From NCBI RefSeq assembly GCF_041296385.1, contig NC_091017.1, positions 48,482,214-48,546,213 on the forward strand: DNA of 64,000 nucleotides, in the 5' to 3' direction. A program made the translations under genes and the position numbers. The stretch comes from Aphelocoma coerulescens (taxonomy: Eukaryota; Chordata; Aves; Passeriformes; Corvidae). The notes below the pieces were generated by a model, which was given only the letters and a program-made list of their open reading frames with translations, was not told the DNA's origin and searched no databases. Shown here piece by piece: positions 44,651-58,769 of this stretch. Position 1 is the first letter of the stretch. Each line of letters begins with the position of its first letter.

Positions 44651-47600
44651 CTTCCACTTGTTTTCTTGGCTTTTCTGTGTCCAGAAGCCACTGTAGTATA
44701 AGTGGACATCAGCAATATAAAAGTATTGTACCTCTCTGAATATCACCAGTCTTGTTCTAAGTGAAAATGTATTAAGAAGTTAATTAAGATGAATATTTAG
44801 CATACAAAGTGACTGTTTTTGGGTTTTTTTGTAAGTGCATGCTCTGATTTCTTTAAATCCAGTTGATCATATTAGAAATCAAATTCCCAGAATTTGCATT
44901 GTTCCTGTGCTGCCACTTTTTTCCGTCTCCGTGGCAGTGGAACTTATTTCCAGGAAAAAAAAAATAGTGTGACAAACAATATTGAAAGCTAGCGTGTGTA
45001 AAATTTCAAATTATTGCAGTGTAGAGCTCTACATTTTATATCAGAAAATCTGCATTTGAAATTGAAAGTGTCCCTTAGACAATATGTATTTGAAGCCTTG
45101 AGATGTAGCAACAACTACAGAATTAAAAATATATTCAAGGTCAACAATAGTAGAAAACAATTTAGTAACACCTAAAATAATGTCCATTCATTCTTTACTA
45201 AACATTACATTTAGCCATTGCAGAAACTAGTAGGATAGTAATGTATCTTTCAAAGATAAATAACCATACTGTAATACAATGATATGTAAAACATTTTAAA
45301 ATATAGTTGTTGAGTCCTAGTATTTATGAAATTGAGAAAGCTAAAGCATTATGCTACGGGGGGAAAAAAGTAATTTAAAATACCTATACATATTAGAATT
45401 CCTGAAATGGTAGGCTTCATATTAATGGTCTGAGCCTGTGATGTACTTCTAAGTCTAATAACAGCCACAATATTCTTTCTTTAGTGAAGATAATTAAATA
45501 TGTTTTGTTCTATACAGCAACCACAGAAATTTCTTATTACATGTTTTACATACTAATGATGAAGACTTGTCATGTAAACCACCTAGCTGTAGCACACCAA
45601 ACTTTAAGAGAGTTTGGATAGTTTTTCAAATGACATTGGAAGACAGGGTAACTACAGATACACGTATGTATTTTTAAATTACATTGCAGATAATTTTAAA
45701 GGTCTTTGACTATGACTAGAGTCTGTTAATGTTATAACTTTTTAAAGGTCTCTCAGTTCCCATACATCTTTTTGTTTCAAGATGGGAATTTATCAGAAAA
45801 GAGGGCAGAGAAAACGAGGTGCAGAACAAATGTTTTGGTCATTAAATTGTCATTTTCCATGTATCCTGCTGTCTACAGAAATGTGTGATAGTCATTTCCC
45901 CGAAAGACTTCAAAATCACCCACAGCAAGGACGGCTGCTGACATTTGATAATGTAAACATGCAGAGAGCAGAATATTTTAATATTATGATGTGTATTATT
46001 GTTCCTTAGGTTAGCATGTTAGCTAGAGACTGTGGCTGTGACTAATCCCTCAGCAGACAGGTGTCCATTAATTTCAATCATAATTCACTAACAAGACTAA
46101 TTATTAAAAAAATTTAAAAATTAAATAGTGAGGGAGGTAGAGAGGCAAGGTAAGGATAGTTGTAAACAAAATCATTTGCTATCTCAAGATAGATGATTTT
46201 ACGTTTAATATTTTGGATAAATGGACAATCTCAGAAAGACCAGCTTGACTAAAATAGCTCATTGAAATATTTCAGCTGATTTAACGCCTGACAAATGGAA
46301 CAGACATGATTAGTTTTGGTCCACAAGTGTGATGTTTGCATCGATTTTCCTTTGCTGTGAGGATCATTGCTGAATTTCAAAATGGAAACTGTCATTAACA
46401 CTTCATTCTTTCATATTTCCCACCCTCAACCATAATTTCACCAATTGCCTTTTTTAATGAATAAAAGTGATGAAAAATAGTGAGTTGTCAGCAGCTGTTT
46501 TTCCAGCTACAGATCTATGCATGTAACCACATATTTATTATTCATCTGTGTTTCTCTCCCAATCTGTCTTTAAAAATAACAATTTATTTTTGAACTACTT
46601 GTAGCAATATTTAACCACTGAACCCTTTAATTACTTAAACTTCTGACAAGCAGGGCTGACTCAAATGCTGAGATAATAGTTTTGTACATGCAAGCTGAAT
46701 TAAAAAGGTAAATGAATGAACGTTTCAATTTTTAATAACTTGCCAGTTTTGAGTAGAATCTGAATGCTCCTGAATGGTAAAGATGCCACATAAATATATA
46801 TACGTGTGTGTGTGAGTGGATGCAGGTATGCATATACATACACACCGAAGAATATATTTTATTGACCAAGTATTTTGTGTTCAGCTTTTTTTTCAGCTAT
46901 GCACCATCATATAAAAGGTGCACATCTAAACTAAGGTGGTCGCCCACACTGCTTCCTGGTACACTGAAAGGAACTGTCGCCTGCAAAGGACATGCCACAT
47001 GACTTGCAATCCTAATTTAGCACACATACAAACAGGGTTTAACTTTCCCCTTCAGCTAAAGAGGAATCCTAGATTTCTTTTCTACAATAGACACTTTCTT
47101 TTAGAAGGATAAAATTCTGGGAGAACCACACAGCTTTGCTCAGAAATATATCGCCAAAAAGTGAATCTGTAATATGGTCAGGAACACTTCCCTAAATCTT
47201 TATACTTTTATGTATCTTTTCTTGGGTCTTAAACCTAGTGTAAGCCTGTTTTGGATTTCATCAGCATTATATTATTTATAAGTGCCAAATACTCAGGATA
47301 CCATGAAAATAAATGAAACTGAAAAGCAGGGATACCATTTCTTATTCTGAGTTACAACTTAATGTGAAGAAAGCAGATTTAAGATCCATGTGTCTGTCAC
47401 ATAGGGCTCTTCAAAGAGCCATCAAAGCTCACAAGTCCTCTGGACTAGGACTTGACAGAGAACAAGGGAGGCCAACCATGCAGTCTGCCCTGTGCACCCC
47501 ACAGCCCTTAAGCTACAAAGAATTCGGGGATCCCTATATTTCAGATCCACTTTGTTACTTCTGAGTCACAGGAAGGGATATGCATGTGCTCTTACCAACT

Positions 47601-47756
47601 AAAACACACATAGATGTTTTTCAAGCACCAAAAGGCCACAAAAAACACTTTTCTTTTTTTCACAGAAATCACTTTTCATCCAGGTTTTCATGTGATATAA
47701 ATTTGTTCCATGCTAATGCCTTATTTATTTACCATTTCTCACTCTCTAGTGAGAAA
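44651..47756. other. Unique AT-rich DNA, no gene seen
   Basis: No gene or transposon recognised. The part from about 46,050 to 46,600 has several homeodomain-type TAATTA and ATTA words and little low complexity, which is compatible with conserved non-coding DNA. Only an alignment could tell. A short alternating TA/TG patch lies near 46,795-46,850. Confidence 0.5.
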
Positions 47757-47798
47757 ATAATTATAATAATAGTAATAGTAATAATAATAATAATAATG
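47757..47798. repeat. (TAA)n microsatellite
   Basis: ATAATAATAGTAATAGTAATAATAATAATAATAA-type array of trinucleotide units with two TAG variants near its left end and a pure AAT run at its right. Likely length-polymorphic. Confidence 0.92.
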
Positions 47799-50700
47799 CA
47801 ATGAGAGACAACAACTACTATCATATGGTTCTAGGGTCTACTAAAGTATACTTTTCCTACTCATATAATAGAAGTGATGATTTTTTAAATAGAACACAGA
47901 AAAGTGTGCCCCAGCTAATATAAGATTAAAAAAATATATTTTACAGATAAGGAATAGTTCATTCAGATCTAAGTAAATAAGGGAGACTAAACATTATTTC
48001 ATTGTCTAAACTAGAGATGACCTGATCTGAGACCTCACAGACACCTGGATTTCCACGAGGCCTGATGTCCTCACTGCCCAAATGTCTCATTTTTAACATG
48101 ACGCTTTCCTTTACATACTAATTAACTGTAGGATTATGTTTGGCATATTTCCTAAAACCATATCTACGAAATAAGATGTCTTGTAAAACTCTTCCAAGAA
48201 GAGAACAGAAGGTGCAAGAAGAAAACCTGATGCCATTTCAATCATCTGGTAAGCAGGAAATTCCCCCCGGAGCTGAAGAACTGGGCTTCAACTACTTTCT
48301 TAACGAAGTATCCACTTCATGAGGACATGGCAAATTTCTTTCCTTTCTGCCCACTCCATCTGTCTTGGTATTAAAAATGGGTTCAAGTCTCCTCACACAG
48401 AGAACAGTTTCCTTCACCTCAGAAAAGATCTTTAGCAGTAATCTGCCAGAGAAAAAGCAATCTTCCAGGTTCAATAGAATTCTGTGAGAAAGCGATGAGT
48501 GATAACTAACTCCAAGATAATTTTACAGCTGTGTGCCAGAAATGGGCAGAGGTACTTCTGTGAATTATAAACTGTGCATCAGAGAAGACAGCACTTAAAC
48601 ACATCCTTCAGAATTCCCTAGTGACCATTTACAGTATTTTATGCTTAGATCCAGGTTCAGCTTCATAACTTTATGGTGTGTATAAATGTCCAAGTAAGGA
48701 ACAAAGTCACTCAGTATTCCTGTTATAGTACACAGAGAGACAGGCTACACTGTACAAGTAGATTAATTTTTGAGTGATCTGATTTACTCCCCACAGGACA
48801 TGTATTTCTTTACTATCTACAGAGGGAGCCCACAAAACTGAGATTCCTACTTTATATGTCCAATCTAAGCTTCTAAAATACAATGAGTATGGATTTGGTT
48901 TTGCAAGATTTATGTTTAACTGTTTTCAGTACCTAACTTCCACAAAATTGAGTCAAGTCATTCATGCCTGAGCTCTAGGTTACACCAGCCAATCTTTCCA
49001 ACAGAAGTGCTGTTAGAACTAGCAATCATATTCTACTTTCCCGAGACTGGATCCAGCCTGTTAACTCAAAGACAGAAATGAGGATGAAATCAGAAATTAT
49101 TTGTAAGGGGAAAATGCCAGCAAATACTGTTAGGAATATTAATGATGAATAAGTCAACCAGTTCTAATAAACATAATAAAGAAAAGTCTGGTAAAAACTG
49201 ACTACCCAACATGCAATTAAATATAAAACTATTAATGAATTTCAAGTTTTATGTTCCAGATGAGAGAGCCCACCATTACAAAAAAACAGCTAATGACACA
49301 TTTGCATTGTTCTCTAAGAATATTCCTAGTAACTAAGCTTTGAAATTCAGTATAATCAGAGAAAAAACACTTGAGAACCAAGTTTTTGAAAAAATACGTG
49401 TTCACAATGTAAGTAGCTAGCAGATACATTAAAATAAAAAATACAACATTATTTTTGCAATAAGACACTGCTACTTATAGTTTACTTTTTGAACAGACAA
49501 GTATCTACTTGTTTATACAAGTATACAATTTTTTTTACATGAAAATTAAAGATTCCTTATCTTTATTGCGTTAAAACAAGACACTCTTTCAACTGATATA
49601 CCTATATATTACAATACCACAGTCATAATTTATTTATCTTGATCAAAAAGGAAGAAAAATATTCAGTCAGAAATATATATTTTTTCTGGAAATACTTTGC
49701 AGCATCCTCTAATGGAGAGGGAAGCCTCAGTTCATTACTATGGAGAAACCAAAGGTCAAAAGCAAACAAAATAGCCAAATTCTAAGGATCATTGATTCGC
49801 AAAGAGGATGCCTGCAGAGGTACTCAAGGCACAGTGTGGTTTTTATCTCACAGTGTGGCCTGAGGAGGGAACAGTTTCAGGGGAATAATATGGCTCCAAA
49901 TTATCACAAATATATTCCAAAATCCTTTCACTCCATCAAAATGGTTTTTGCAGATGTAATCATACTTGCACTAGAGAATAAATTTATGATTTTCCAGAGG
50001 AGGCAAAAAGACATGAGGAAGGAACATGTGCTTATATATGTCCAGGTGACACAGCCTTGCCACTTACTATCAAGTCAGAACTTTTTTAATAGTTTCTTCC
50101 GGAATAAAGTAGCACCTTCTTGGCAAAGATTTGCAACCAATAATAATGATGGCAACATCTTTTTTAAAGAAGATTTGTAACACATTATACAAGAATTCAC
50201 TTATTTTTCAGAATAATACTTTACTAAATTCAGCATAGTTTCCTCAAAAGAGCTTTATGTATTCAATCACTGCCTGATAAGTATCATTTAAGTCTTGCTT
50301 AAATCTTATACTGGACTTTTGCATAAGGATGAACACCATTCTCTTAGAGAAATCCTTCCTTTTGCTATGAGATCTCTTTTCTTTGGTTAGCACTCCAGAA
50401 AGTTTTAAGACAAGTTCTCTAGAGTTCTAATTGTGCCTTCACAGACTAACCTCTAGATGGGATAAATCCTTGAGGGAAAACACAGATATGCATCCTCACG
50501 TTCCTAATGAATGCATCACCATTCGTTCTACATAATGGGGTTACTGTTCTTCACATACTGGCGGCCACAGAATTCCCTACATTAGACACTTCCTGGTTTT
50601 GCCACTAATAGCTTCAATATAAATGAAAGTACAATCCATACCTTCCCTACGTTCCAGAAAGAGTTCCCTCTGTGTCTCTTCTTCTCTGAGTCCTATTTAA

Positions 50701-52450
50701 GTTGTAAAGAATAGAACCTCCTTTTCTGGGGATACAGCATTCAAAGACAGCTCTAACTAACAGCACCATTAGCCTTAAAAATAAGAAAAACAAATATAAC
50801 ACTGAGGGCTAGTAGTTTACATTTTCCTGGACTATGCCTATGTTTCCAACCAATCATTCTGAGTCTAGCTGACCTGAAAGTTGGCACGGCCACTGTATAG
50901 GTCTTCAAACCTTAGCAGTTCTGAAGACAAAGGTTTATCTCATCATATTTTCTTACAATGGACGAGTTGTATCTAGAGATCCACAGACATTAAAACAAGT
51001 AAAAATCTTCATTTTCTGTACACCCATACAGAAATCATTAACCTCACCTTGTACTTCTTCCCTTTCATCTCCTAATTTGAAGCAAGGGAGGTGTCAGATG
51101 AGAGATGAACTTGGAGATAATTATTCAATTAATTTACTCAAAATGGTGCTAACTAGTTCTGTTGTATGTTCTGATTGTTCTCTATCGACTCAAAGACTTT
51201 TAAATTGAATGGGAAAACAAGGGTTCAACAATCTCTGTGTTTAGCGTTTTGTTTTCCCTTAGCTAATCTACTGTCATGCATGTGGTATGCAAATGAACTT
51301 AACTGGACATTTACTGTCAAGTTCATAGCATGGTGATTCTCTATGGTACATTTAACAGAATTAGTAGCTCAGAAATGCATATGGTTCCCTATTAGCTTCC
51401 TGCAACCTTCAACGGGTAAAGGAAACTGTAGATTTTTTAGATCACATCACCACAAAAGTAGATCACCTCTTTTCAATAAAATCTCTGGCTGAGAAGCTTG
51501 CAGACAAATAAATTACTAACTTTAATTCACTGACACCAAAATTCATTGAAGAGGGAGGGTATAGTGAAATCAGGAGCAGTTAGGTAGCTGTGTAGACTTC
51601 AGACAAAACTAAAAATGAAGGCCCAGGTTATAGATACAATTTATTAATACTTTATTTGGCAAGCCAGTGCACTGTAGTAATATTTTCAGGCATCTAATTC
51701 AACAAATACATAATGTGTATAGTTATCTGCTGAAATTACTGAAATTTTCAAGTACTTAATTTGATGTTTAGCTTGGTACAGTAGTATCACAAATTGCAGA
51801 AACATTTACACTAGATGAAATGAATGCTAATTTGAAAAATAACAACAGGCTTTTATTATTTCACTTAAATTAAATATTTTTAAAACTTACTAAGCCTAAG
51901 AGTGATATAAGAGAATAATTTTTTCAGAATAAAAAAAAGTTGGGGCAGGAATAAGATGACTCTACTACTTGCATCCAGGGTTTATCCATAGAAATATGCA
52001 TTCTATGTAGATAAGCAGTCTTCATTCATTATACATTTGTGTCTAAAACGGCTGTCTCTGAAAGGCTATGCTTCCACAGTCATTCTTGACTGTGAAGAAA
52101 AATATGCTTCAGTTTTTCTCCATATGACTTTGCCTGATGTGCAAACATAAGGCACAATTCAGCTGCTCACTTCTCAGCTGTGAAGGGACTTTGCTGCCAT
52201 TGCTGCAGGGTAAAATGAATTAGCCACAAATTATATGGCTGTTAATAAACAGCCATAACCAACTGGTAAAAGGCAATCTTTTGTGAAAAAAAAAAAAATC
52301 CTTTGAGAGTGTTTTTCATATTGGATACAAACTGTACAGGGCTACAAGGTACCTTTCAGCTAGTGACCGCTATAGTGGCTGTGAGAATGACCTCTGTAGC
52401 GTCATCAGCTCCTGAAGGCAGAGAACTGGGGCAATGAGAGGATGCTTAGG
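47799..52450. other. Unique DNA, no gene seen
   Basis: Includes the longest non-repeat open frame of the window, 49,740-50,180 plus (146 codons). It has a plain basic composition with no domain, signal sequence or repeat that I recognise. I treat it as probable chance and do not call a gene. No transposon recognised. Confidence 0.5.
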
Positions 52451-52508
52451 CTGATTAAAAGTTTGTTACTCTTGATCTGCTGATTAAAAGTTTGTTACTC
52501 TTGATCTG
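52451..52508. repeat. Perfect 29-bp tandem duplication
   Basis: CTGATTAAAAGTTTGTTACT followed by CTTGATCTG occurs twice, back to back, at 52,451-52,479 and 52,480-52,508, with no mismatch. Perfect identity points to a recent duplication in this lineage or allele, or to an assembly artefact. Confidence 0.97.
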
Positions 52509-55500
52509 CTCTTTAAGACTTTTCCATATCTGTCTTTTGCAGCCAGAATATCTTCTATTCTTTGAGACCCCGCATTTGCTGTTCAGAGACAGTAGGTCAC
52601 ATTCCCTCACTAAAATGATTTTTTTTAAAGCCTCCTTTATTAATCCTGTCATGTTCTCTCAGCATTTGCATTTATACTAAAACATGAGGTGAGACCACTC
52701 TTTCTTAGATATGGGCTAGTCCTTTATCCTTATTCCACCAACCATGTCCCTTAATCCTGCTTTCAGTCACACCAGGTAAGACGTGCTCTAATTAAACAAA
52801 TGAAAGTCTTCATGAACTGTCCTGAGGAAAAATCCAAATAAGTTCTAATTACTCCCTGGCCTCATCCACATTCTGAAAATCTCAGCAATGTGGCATAGCA
52901 TTATTAAAATTCACATTGCCCCACAATTATGTATGTGGAATATAGATATTGTTATTTTTCCGTTTCACATTTGCCATCTCCTATGTCTTAGCAATCTGTT
53001 ATTTCCTGCATCCTCTCTGCCAGGTTCCCTTACCTGCTTGTGGGTCTTTCAAACTTTCCTTGCAACCTCTTCCACTCAGAAAACTTTTCCCAGCAAGATA
53101 GAATAAAAGCTTTTTTTGTTGTCCTTCAAATACTCCTTTTGAATTGTTTTGTCTGCGGGACCTATACAGCTCTGAAGATGAGATACCATTATCACACTAA
53201 CTGTATTGGCACCTTGGAGTCCCTCTCACTGTATCTACCCGTTTCTTCTCCCTAGTGAATCTTACCTGGCAGTTATCCTTTCACCATACTCGAAGAGCAC
53301 CTTATGTACACTGTCATTGTGAAGTGTCATTGGCAGATTCTACCAAGAACCTAAACAAGTTAATGGGAAAAGTGAAAGGTACAGGAAGGAACTGGAGTAA
53401 ATATCCGAGCACAGGGAAACAATGTCCTCAGTTAAAATTGTGAAGACCATTTAGGGAGAAATGTGAGAACCCCCTGTGGGCTTTAGATTCCCCCTTTCTA
53501 TTTGTGACAGAGCTATTACTTGCAGGAACCCTTTGTCTTTGCTCCCAAAGACAACTTTTCTGGGCACAGCACCTACTAATTCCCTTTCACCTGAACAAGA
53601 TTTTTTTTCTTCTGGAAGTTGGTCTGAATGAAACATAAAGGCCTCAGAGGATGAAAAATTCCCCCAAATATTTCTGGATCAAAAAACTGGGGAAAGAAAT
53701 AATCCAATCCAAGTCACAGTTTTCCCCTCCCACTTTTTCAAAGTTTGCAGTTGCTTTCCTCTCTAAAAGAAACGTAATAGTCTTGGCATAAGAAACAGAC
53801 TATAAAAAAATGTATTCAACCCAAATGCTAGCTTTCTCAGTGCCAAATCCTCATTTAAGGAAACGTGTGCATGCTGGAATAAATTTTACTGTAGTTAAAT
53901 GGGGGGAAATCTTCTTAAGGCACACCAGTCAGGCTTGAGGCAACATTTTGGATTCACTGTGATGAACCCTGCTGCTCTGCCTTGGAGGCAAAGTTTACCT
54001 CCTGATTGGAAACAGCTTGGAAGTAATTTCAGATACACTTCATAATACAAGCATCCTAGAACAAGAACTAGAACTGAGGCATCCAAAATCTTCAGGAACT
54101 CTTCAGAATGGATTTCTAGATTTAAGAAATGCACATCTAAAATCCTAAAGTTCCTAGCAGCAAAATCTAGAAAACTGGTATTCCAGCTGAGCTCTCACCT
54201 AAGAGCTATTGTTGACATGATGCTTGAGACAAAAGTCCTTCTATACTCAGGCTAGGTGTACCCCTTAACATCTTATTTGCCAGTTTCACTCTCACTGATA
54301 ACATAAAAGTATCCCTTTTTAGTAGGAGATTGATGAAGCACATAGTTCCAAATACATTCAACAGCCCAGTGATTAAAGTAGTTTTGAACTTCTCCCCTAA
54401 CAAATTCTGCATTTTCAACTTCAATCCAGCACACCTCCATGTAAGCTGACGGACCAAACAACCAAGACACTGATGATTCTTCTAGAAATAACAGTCTACA
54501 AATAAATACATATTTATGAGCTAGAGGGAGAAGGGAGAGGTGACAGACTGGCACAAAGGTTTACAGAATTGGTCAGGATATTTCTGTGGGAGAGTTCAGT
54601 TCAAATCCCTGCTTCAATAAATATTTATTAATCTATACCATTGCAACAGCTTGGAAAACAATGGGTGTTTGCTGCAGAGCACCTTGCCTGCCAGTTATGA
54701 CACTCCTCCAGGCTTATTGTGACAGTGACCCAAAGTAAACTTAATTTTACTGTCTTAGGATGGGGTGAAGATGGCATGAAAATTTGATTTAAAGAGAATA
54801 CTACATGAGAGCAGACTCCAGAGCTCAGCTTCTCTGGCAGAACTAAGTCCTTAACTGTCTTTGAGCAAATGGCCACAGGCCATATTACTCTCTTCAGTGT
54901 TTCCTTCTGTCTAGTTTACGTTATTCAGCTTTCAAATGCCTGTGATTTTCTCTTAGGAAACTAATTGTCTCCAGACAAGAGGATCTTATTGCAGATAGAG
55001 GTGCCCAACCCAAGGCTGTAGTATTTTCAAGGTTACAGCACCTAAATTATTTTCTGAATCTAAAATCTAACCATATCTGTTTTGGTTAGAATGGATATTA
55101 CTAACCAGAGATTTGTCTTATTAATCCAAAAATATAATAATGTAAAAATAGGTTTATACCAGATATTCAGAAACCTTGCTGTATGCTATTTGGAATCTTG
55201 CACCATTCCTAGCAGAATTATATCGCTCCAGGAATTATTCAACCAGAAAAAAAAGTAAAATCAGTTTCTGACTCCAACTAAATCAAGCATGCATGAAGCA
55301 CTGGTCAGATTTTCAGTTCTTGTTTGCTTCAAGTTCTAATGCTCTTGAGAAAAGAGAACTGAAAGGAAAACATGCCATAACATACAGAATAACATTACAT
55401 AAAAATATTCTCTATAGGTTAGAGACAAGAAGATGTCTTCACTCTTATGGTGTTGTGAGCTTTGTAGGTTCATATATGCTTCACGTTACTACCAGATTCA

Positions 55501-56341
55501 CAACCATGCACACATATCTTTTCTTTTTAAAGAAATAAGATTTCTTTTTTGCAATTCACTGCATTCATAATTTCCCTGCCACTGTTACAGTGAAGGATCA
55601 GTGCCACCTACAGACAGGGATCAGAGTGGAGTGCAACTCAATGTGAAGTAAGAAAGCATCTCAAATGTTAAATCCTGGAACTTCTAGTTAAAACAATCCC
55701 ACAGTAAAGAGAAAGAGCTGACATCAAGATTCACAGAAATACTCAGATCTTTTTATCTGCTTGTACTTACTGACACAAGCATTTCCTTAACAAGTCACTA
55801 CAAAAGATGAATTCTGGATGCTGCATTTGGCTGTATCACATTCCCAAATGCAAATCTCATGCATATGTGAAAAAAGAAGAATACACTCCTGTCAGCTCCT
55901 TTGTGCACCTATTTAATTTTGGTTGGTTGTTATCTGAGTCAGTTCAAAGGGGAAGAAGTCTTCCCCCTCAATTATGAGTGCCAATTAGGTTCTGGTTTAA
56001 TGATTCAGATAAAATTAAACCCAGCCAACTTCTCACCCCAGACTAGACTGTACTAAACCAAACCTAAAACTTCAGAAGAGATTACAGGAAGGCTGGCAGA
56101 ACAGAGCTCATTAATCAAGCTAGTTTAAGTGTTGGCAGTGGCATGGTTTCTTTTCCTTCTGGAGGAAGGAAGATAGGAGCAGAGGGGACTAGATTACCTT
56201 CTAGTCTAATCTCTTTAAACCCAAACCAATTTTCCTGCCCTTCCTGCCCTCCTACACATATAAATCCATACACGCATCAATGTGTAAACATGACTAACTG
56301 TGATGGAAAGGCATTAAATATTTACATATAATAATTGTGAA
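52509..56341. other. Unique DNA, no gene seen
   Basis: No gene or recognised repeat. Overlapping minus-strand frames at 54,206-54,554 share the same DNA in different phases and look like chance. Confidence 0.55.
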
Positions 56342-56384
56342 TGTGTCTGTCTGTGTGTGTCTGTGTGTGTGTGTGTGTGTGTGT
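56342..56384. repeat. (TG)n microsatellite
   Basis: TGTCTGTCTGTGTGTGTCTG followed by ten or more uninterrupted GT units. A standard dinucleotide microsatellite, likely polymorphic. Confidence 0.95.
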
Positions 56385-58138
56385 AAGAGAGGCTAATGTA
56401 GCACCACTGATACAGCACAGAAAGCACAGAATTCACCCACCCCACCAAGAGACCTGTGGCCATTGTAGCACAAAGGCTTCAGTTCAGAGAGGGGTGGCTG
56501 AGAAACAAACGATTGCTGCAGCCTTTGAAAGCCAGCACATGACTCATTGCTGGTGATGGATAGAAGAAACACAGCATAACTAAGGCTCACGAGAATAAGT
56601 AAATCAAGACTTTTATTTCTTCTTCTGCTGTACACTTCCTGCATAACCTTGTTGCTAGTCTCTTGGAGACTAAGTTTTGCTATATGTTAAAGAGGGTTAG
56701 TAGTACTTACTTACCTGACAGATACGAGATTAGGTTAAACCAGCTAAAGCCCAGAGACTCTCATAGGGAGAGTTCATTTGCAGAAGTAGTTATTAACTAT
56801 TAGTGCTGTATTGGCATAGTGCAGGCAAACTCAGCAGCTTTGGGGATTTTAAAAGAGGAGAGTAGGAAGTCATTGCTGACCTCTCCTTTTAAATCTTACA
56901 TCAAACTGTGACCTTCTGTTTCACATAATAGGGCAAATATTGTTTTATGAGTTGCCAGGAATTTCTCCGAAATTATTTATTGCCATCATTCATTTTACCC
57001 AGAAACAGTCTGAGCACAAATAGAATGAAGAAAAACAGGCTCAAAGATCTGTAGCGTAACACAGCAGACTGTTAAAAAAGTGATGAGATTCTGCTGTAGA
57101 AACCATGTTTTATGCACTTCCTTTTTATTTTTAATCTTCTCTTTGAATAAAAAAATAAATAATTAAGACATAGAAAAGAACTTCTTAAAATTACATTACA
57201 TTTTGTACTTCTCAAAAAGCTAAAAGTTTTTAGCAACTTTATTTTGCAAATTTGCTAATTTTTATATATGCCTTTTTAGAGAGATCCTTAACTGATAATA
57301 GCTCCCATATTCTCAGAAAAAATTTTAAACTCCTTAAGTGACCTTTCACATTTTGTTGATTCATGTTACTTTATTTGCAGTAGCAAAATACATAAAATAT
57401 AATTTAGTTATCTAAACCCCAATCATCAATCAGTAGATTGCATATAATTAATTGTATAATTAAAATAGATGTTGCACAATTTCACAATTTAGTGAATAAA
57501 AATTTCAAAGATTATTAAATATCTTCACATCCATCTCACAAGTAATAGTTAAAATAAGTTAAAGTGTCTTGTACTTTATAACTGGATCAAATTGATTTGA
57601 AATAGCAATTTCCAAAAGCTCTGCAGAACTGATGTAAATCAATTATTCCAGATGAATGAAACTCACAACCTGCTCATCTATCTTGCAGTATGGGAAAGTT
57701 CTTCATTTATTATCACCAGTGTCTGCCTTTGAACTATGCACTCCAATTTTTCTACTTTTGAATGACATTAGGAAAGAATTCAAAAACAAAGCCAGATTCT
57801 TAAAAAACATTTTAGTTACGACAGCAGACATAATTGTTCCTCAGCAGGGAGAAGTGGGTTACACTATGACAAAGTCCTACATTCTAACTTTTCCTGCCAA
57901 CACATTTCAAGGTTTGGACCAAACAGTTATCCCACTATATCCCACCAATTATTCCTCTATATAGTAGAAAACATAGTCTTTAAATCAAAGAGAAGTCATT
58001 ATTTATTTAAGTTGACCAAGTACACTAGAAAGTGTAAGGTTTGTTTCAGGCCAAGTATTACCACAGTGATACTGTGCATATAATATTTACTAATTCTGAG
58101 CACTTTTGCTTTTGTTGAACAACATATTCCATGGGAAT
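56385..58138. other. Unique AT-rich DNA, no gene seen
   Basis: The 102-codon frame at 57,656-57,964 has no recognisable domain. The stretch at 57,120-57,600 is extremely AT-rich. Nothing else seen. Confidence 0.55.
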
Positions 58139-58164
58139 GGGGGGGAGGGGAAGGAGGGAAGGGG
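58139..58164 (+). other. Canonical G-quadruplex motif
   Basis: G7-A-G4-AAGGA-G3-AA-G4 fits the four-run pattern with loops of 1, 5 and 2 bases on the plus strand. It lies about 600 bp upstream of the CpG-rich island at 58.77 kb. Folding in vivo is not implied. Confidence 0.8.
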
Positions 58165-58769
58165 AAATGGCATACTTCAGAATTGAACTAGATCTAAACT
58201 AAATAATAAGCTTTGTTCAAATGTTATAGGTTAGAAACATTGCTAACACTAGAACCTTATTCAGCAGTTGGTGTTATATGAAGTCATGACTGCTAGATGT
58301 TTCTTTTACTCATTAAAGAGATGGTTACCAATCTATTTTTTCATCTTCTACACCTCATTTACTTTTAATCTAACATCCTCATTTAGAATTACATCTGCAG
58401 TTAGAACCTCTTTTGATGCAAGTCTTAATTAAGTTAAGTTTAGAAGCAGGAGTTTAAGTCCAGCTTTTGATTTTCTTAATGGATATGTTCATTATTTATC
58501 TCATCACAGTAGATTCTGTATGCCAGAAATTTAGTCTGCACTAAAACCCATTCCTACATTCCCTCCCAGATCCTACAAATAAATTAAATAAATTCAAATA
58601 ATTTGAATATTAACCTCCTATGAAATTTTGTACATTTTGTTACAACATTTTAACTAAAAAAATGTCAAGTCTATTTTGTTTTCCATTAGGACAAAAAGAA
58701 GAAAGAAACAATGAAACTCGGCCCTGACACAAGTCTCCTTTATGTTCTCTATTACATGCAGTGATTTCT
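58165..58769. other. AT-rich stretch before the CpG-rich island
   Basis: About 600 bp with no gene or recognised repeat. It ends in the abrupt base-composition change at 58,770. Confidence 0.5.

Noticed and set aside
44396..44701. 101-codon Cys/Pro-rich frame resembling a small secreted protein
   Set aside because: It lies in an ERVL-like LTR whose blocks are shared with three other non-coding copies in this window.
49740..50180. 146-codon open frame, plus strand
   Set aside because: Longest frame outside the retroelements and GC-rich blocks, but it has no domain, signal peptide, membrane segment or repeat that I recognise. A frame of this size is expected by chance in 64 kb searched in six frames.
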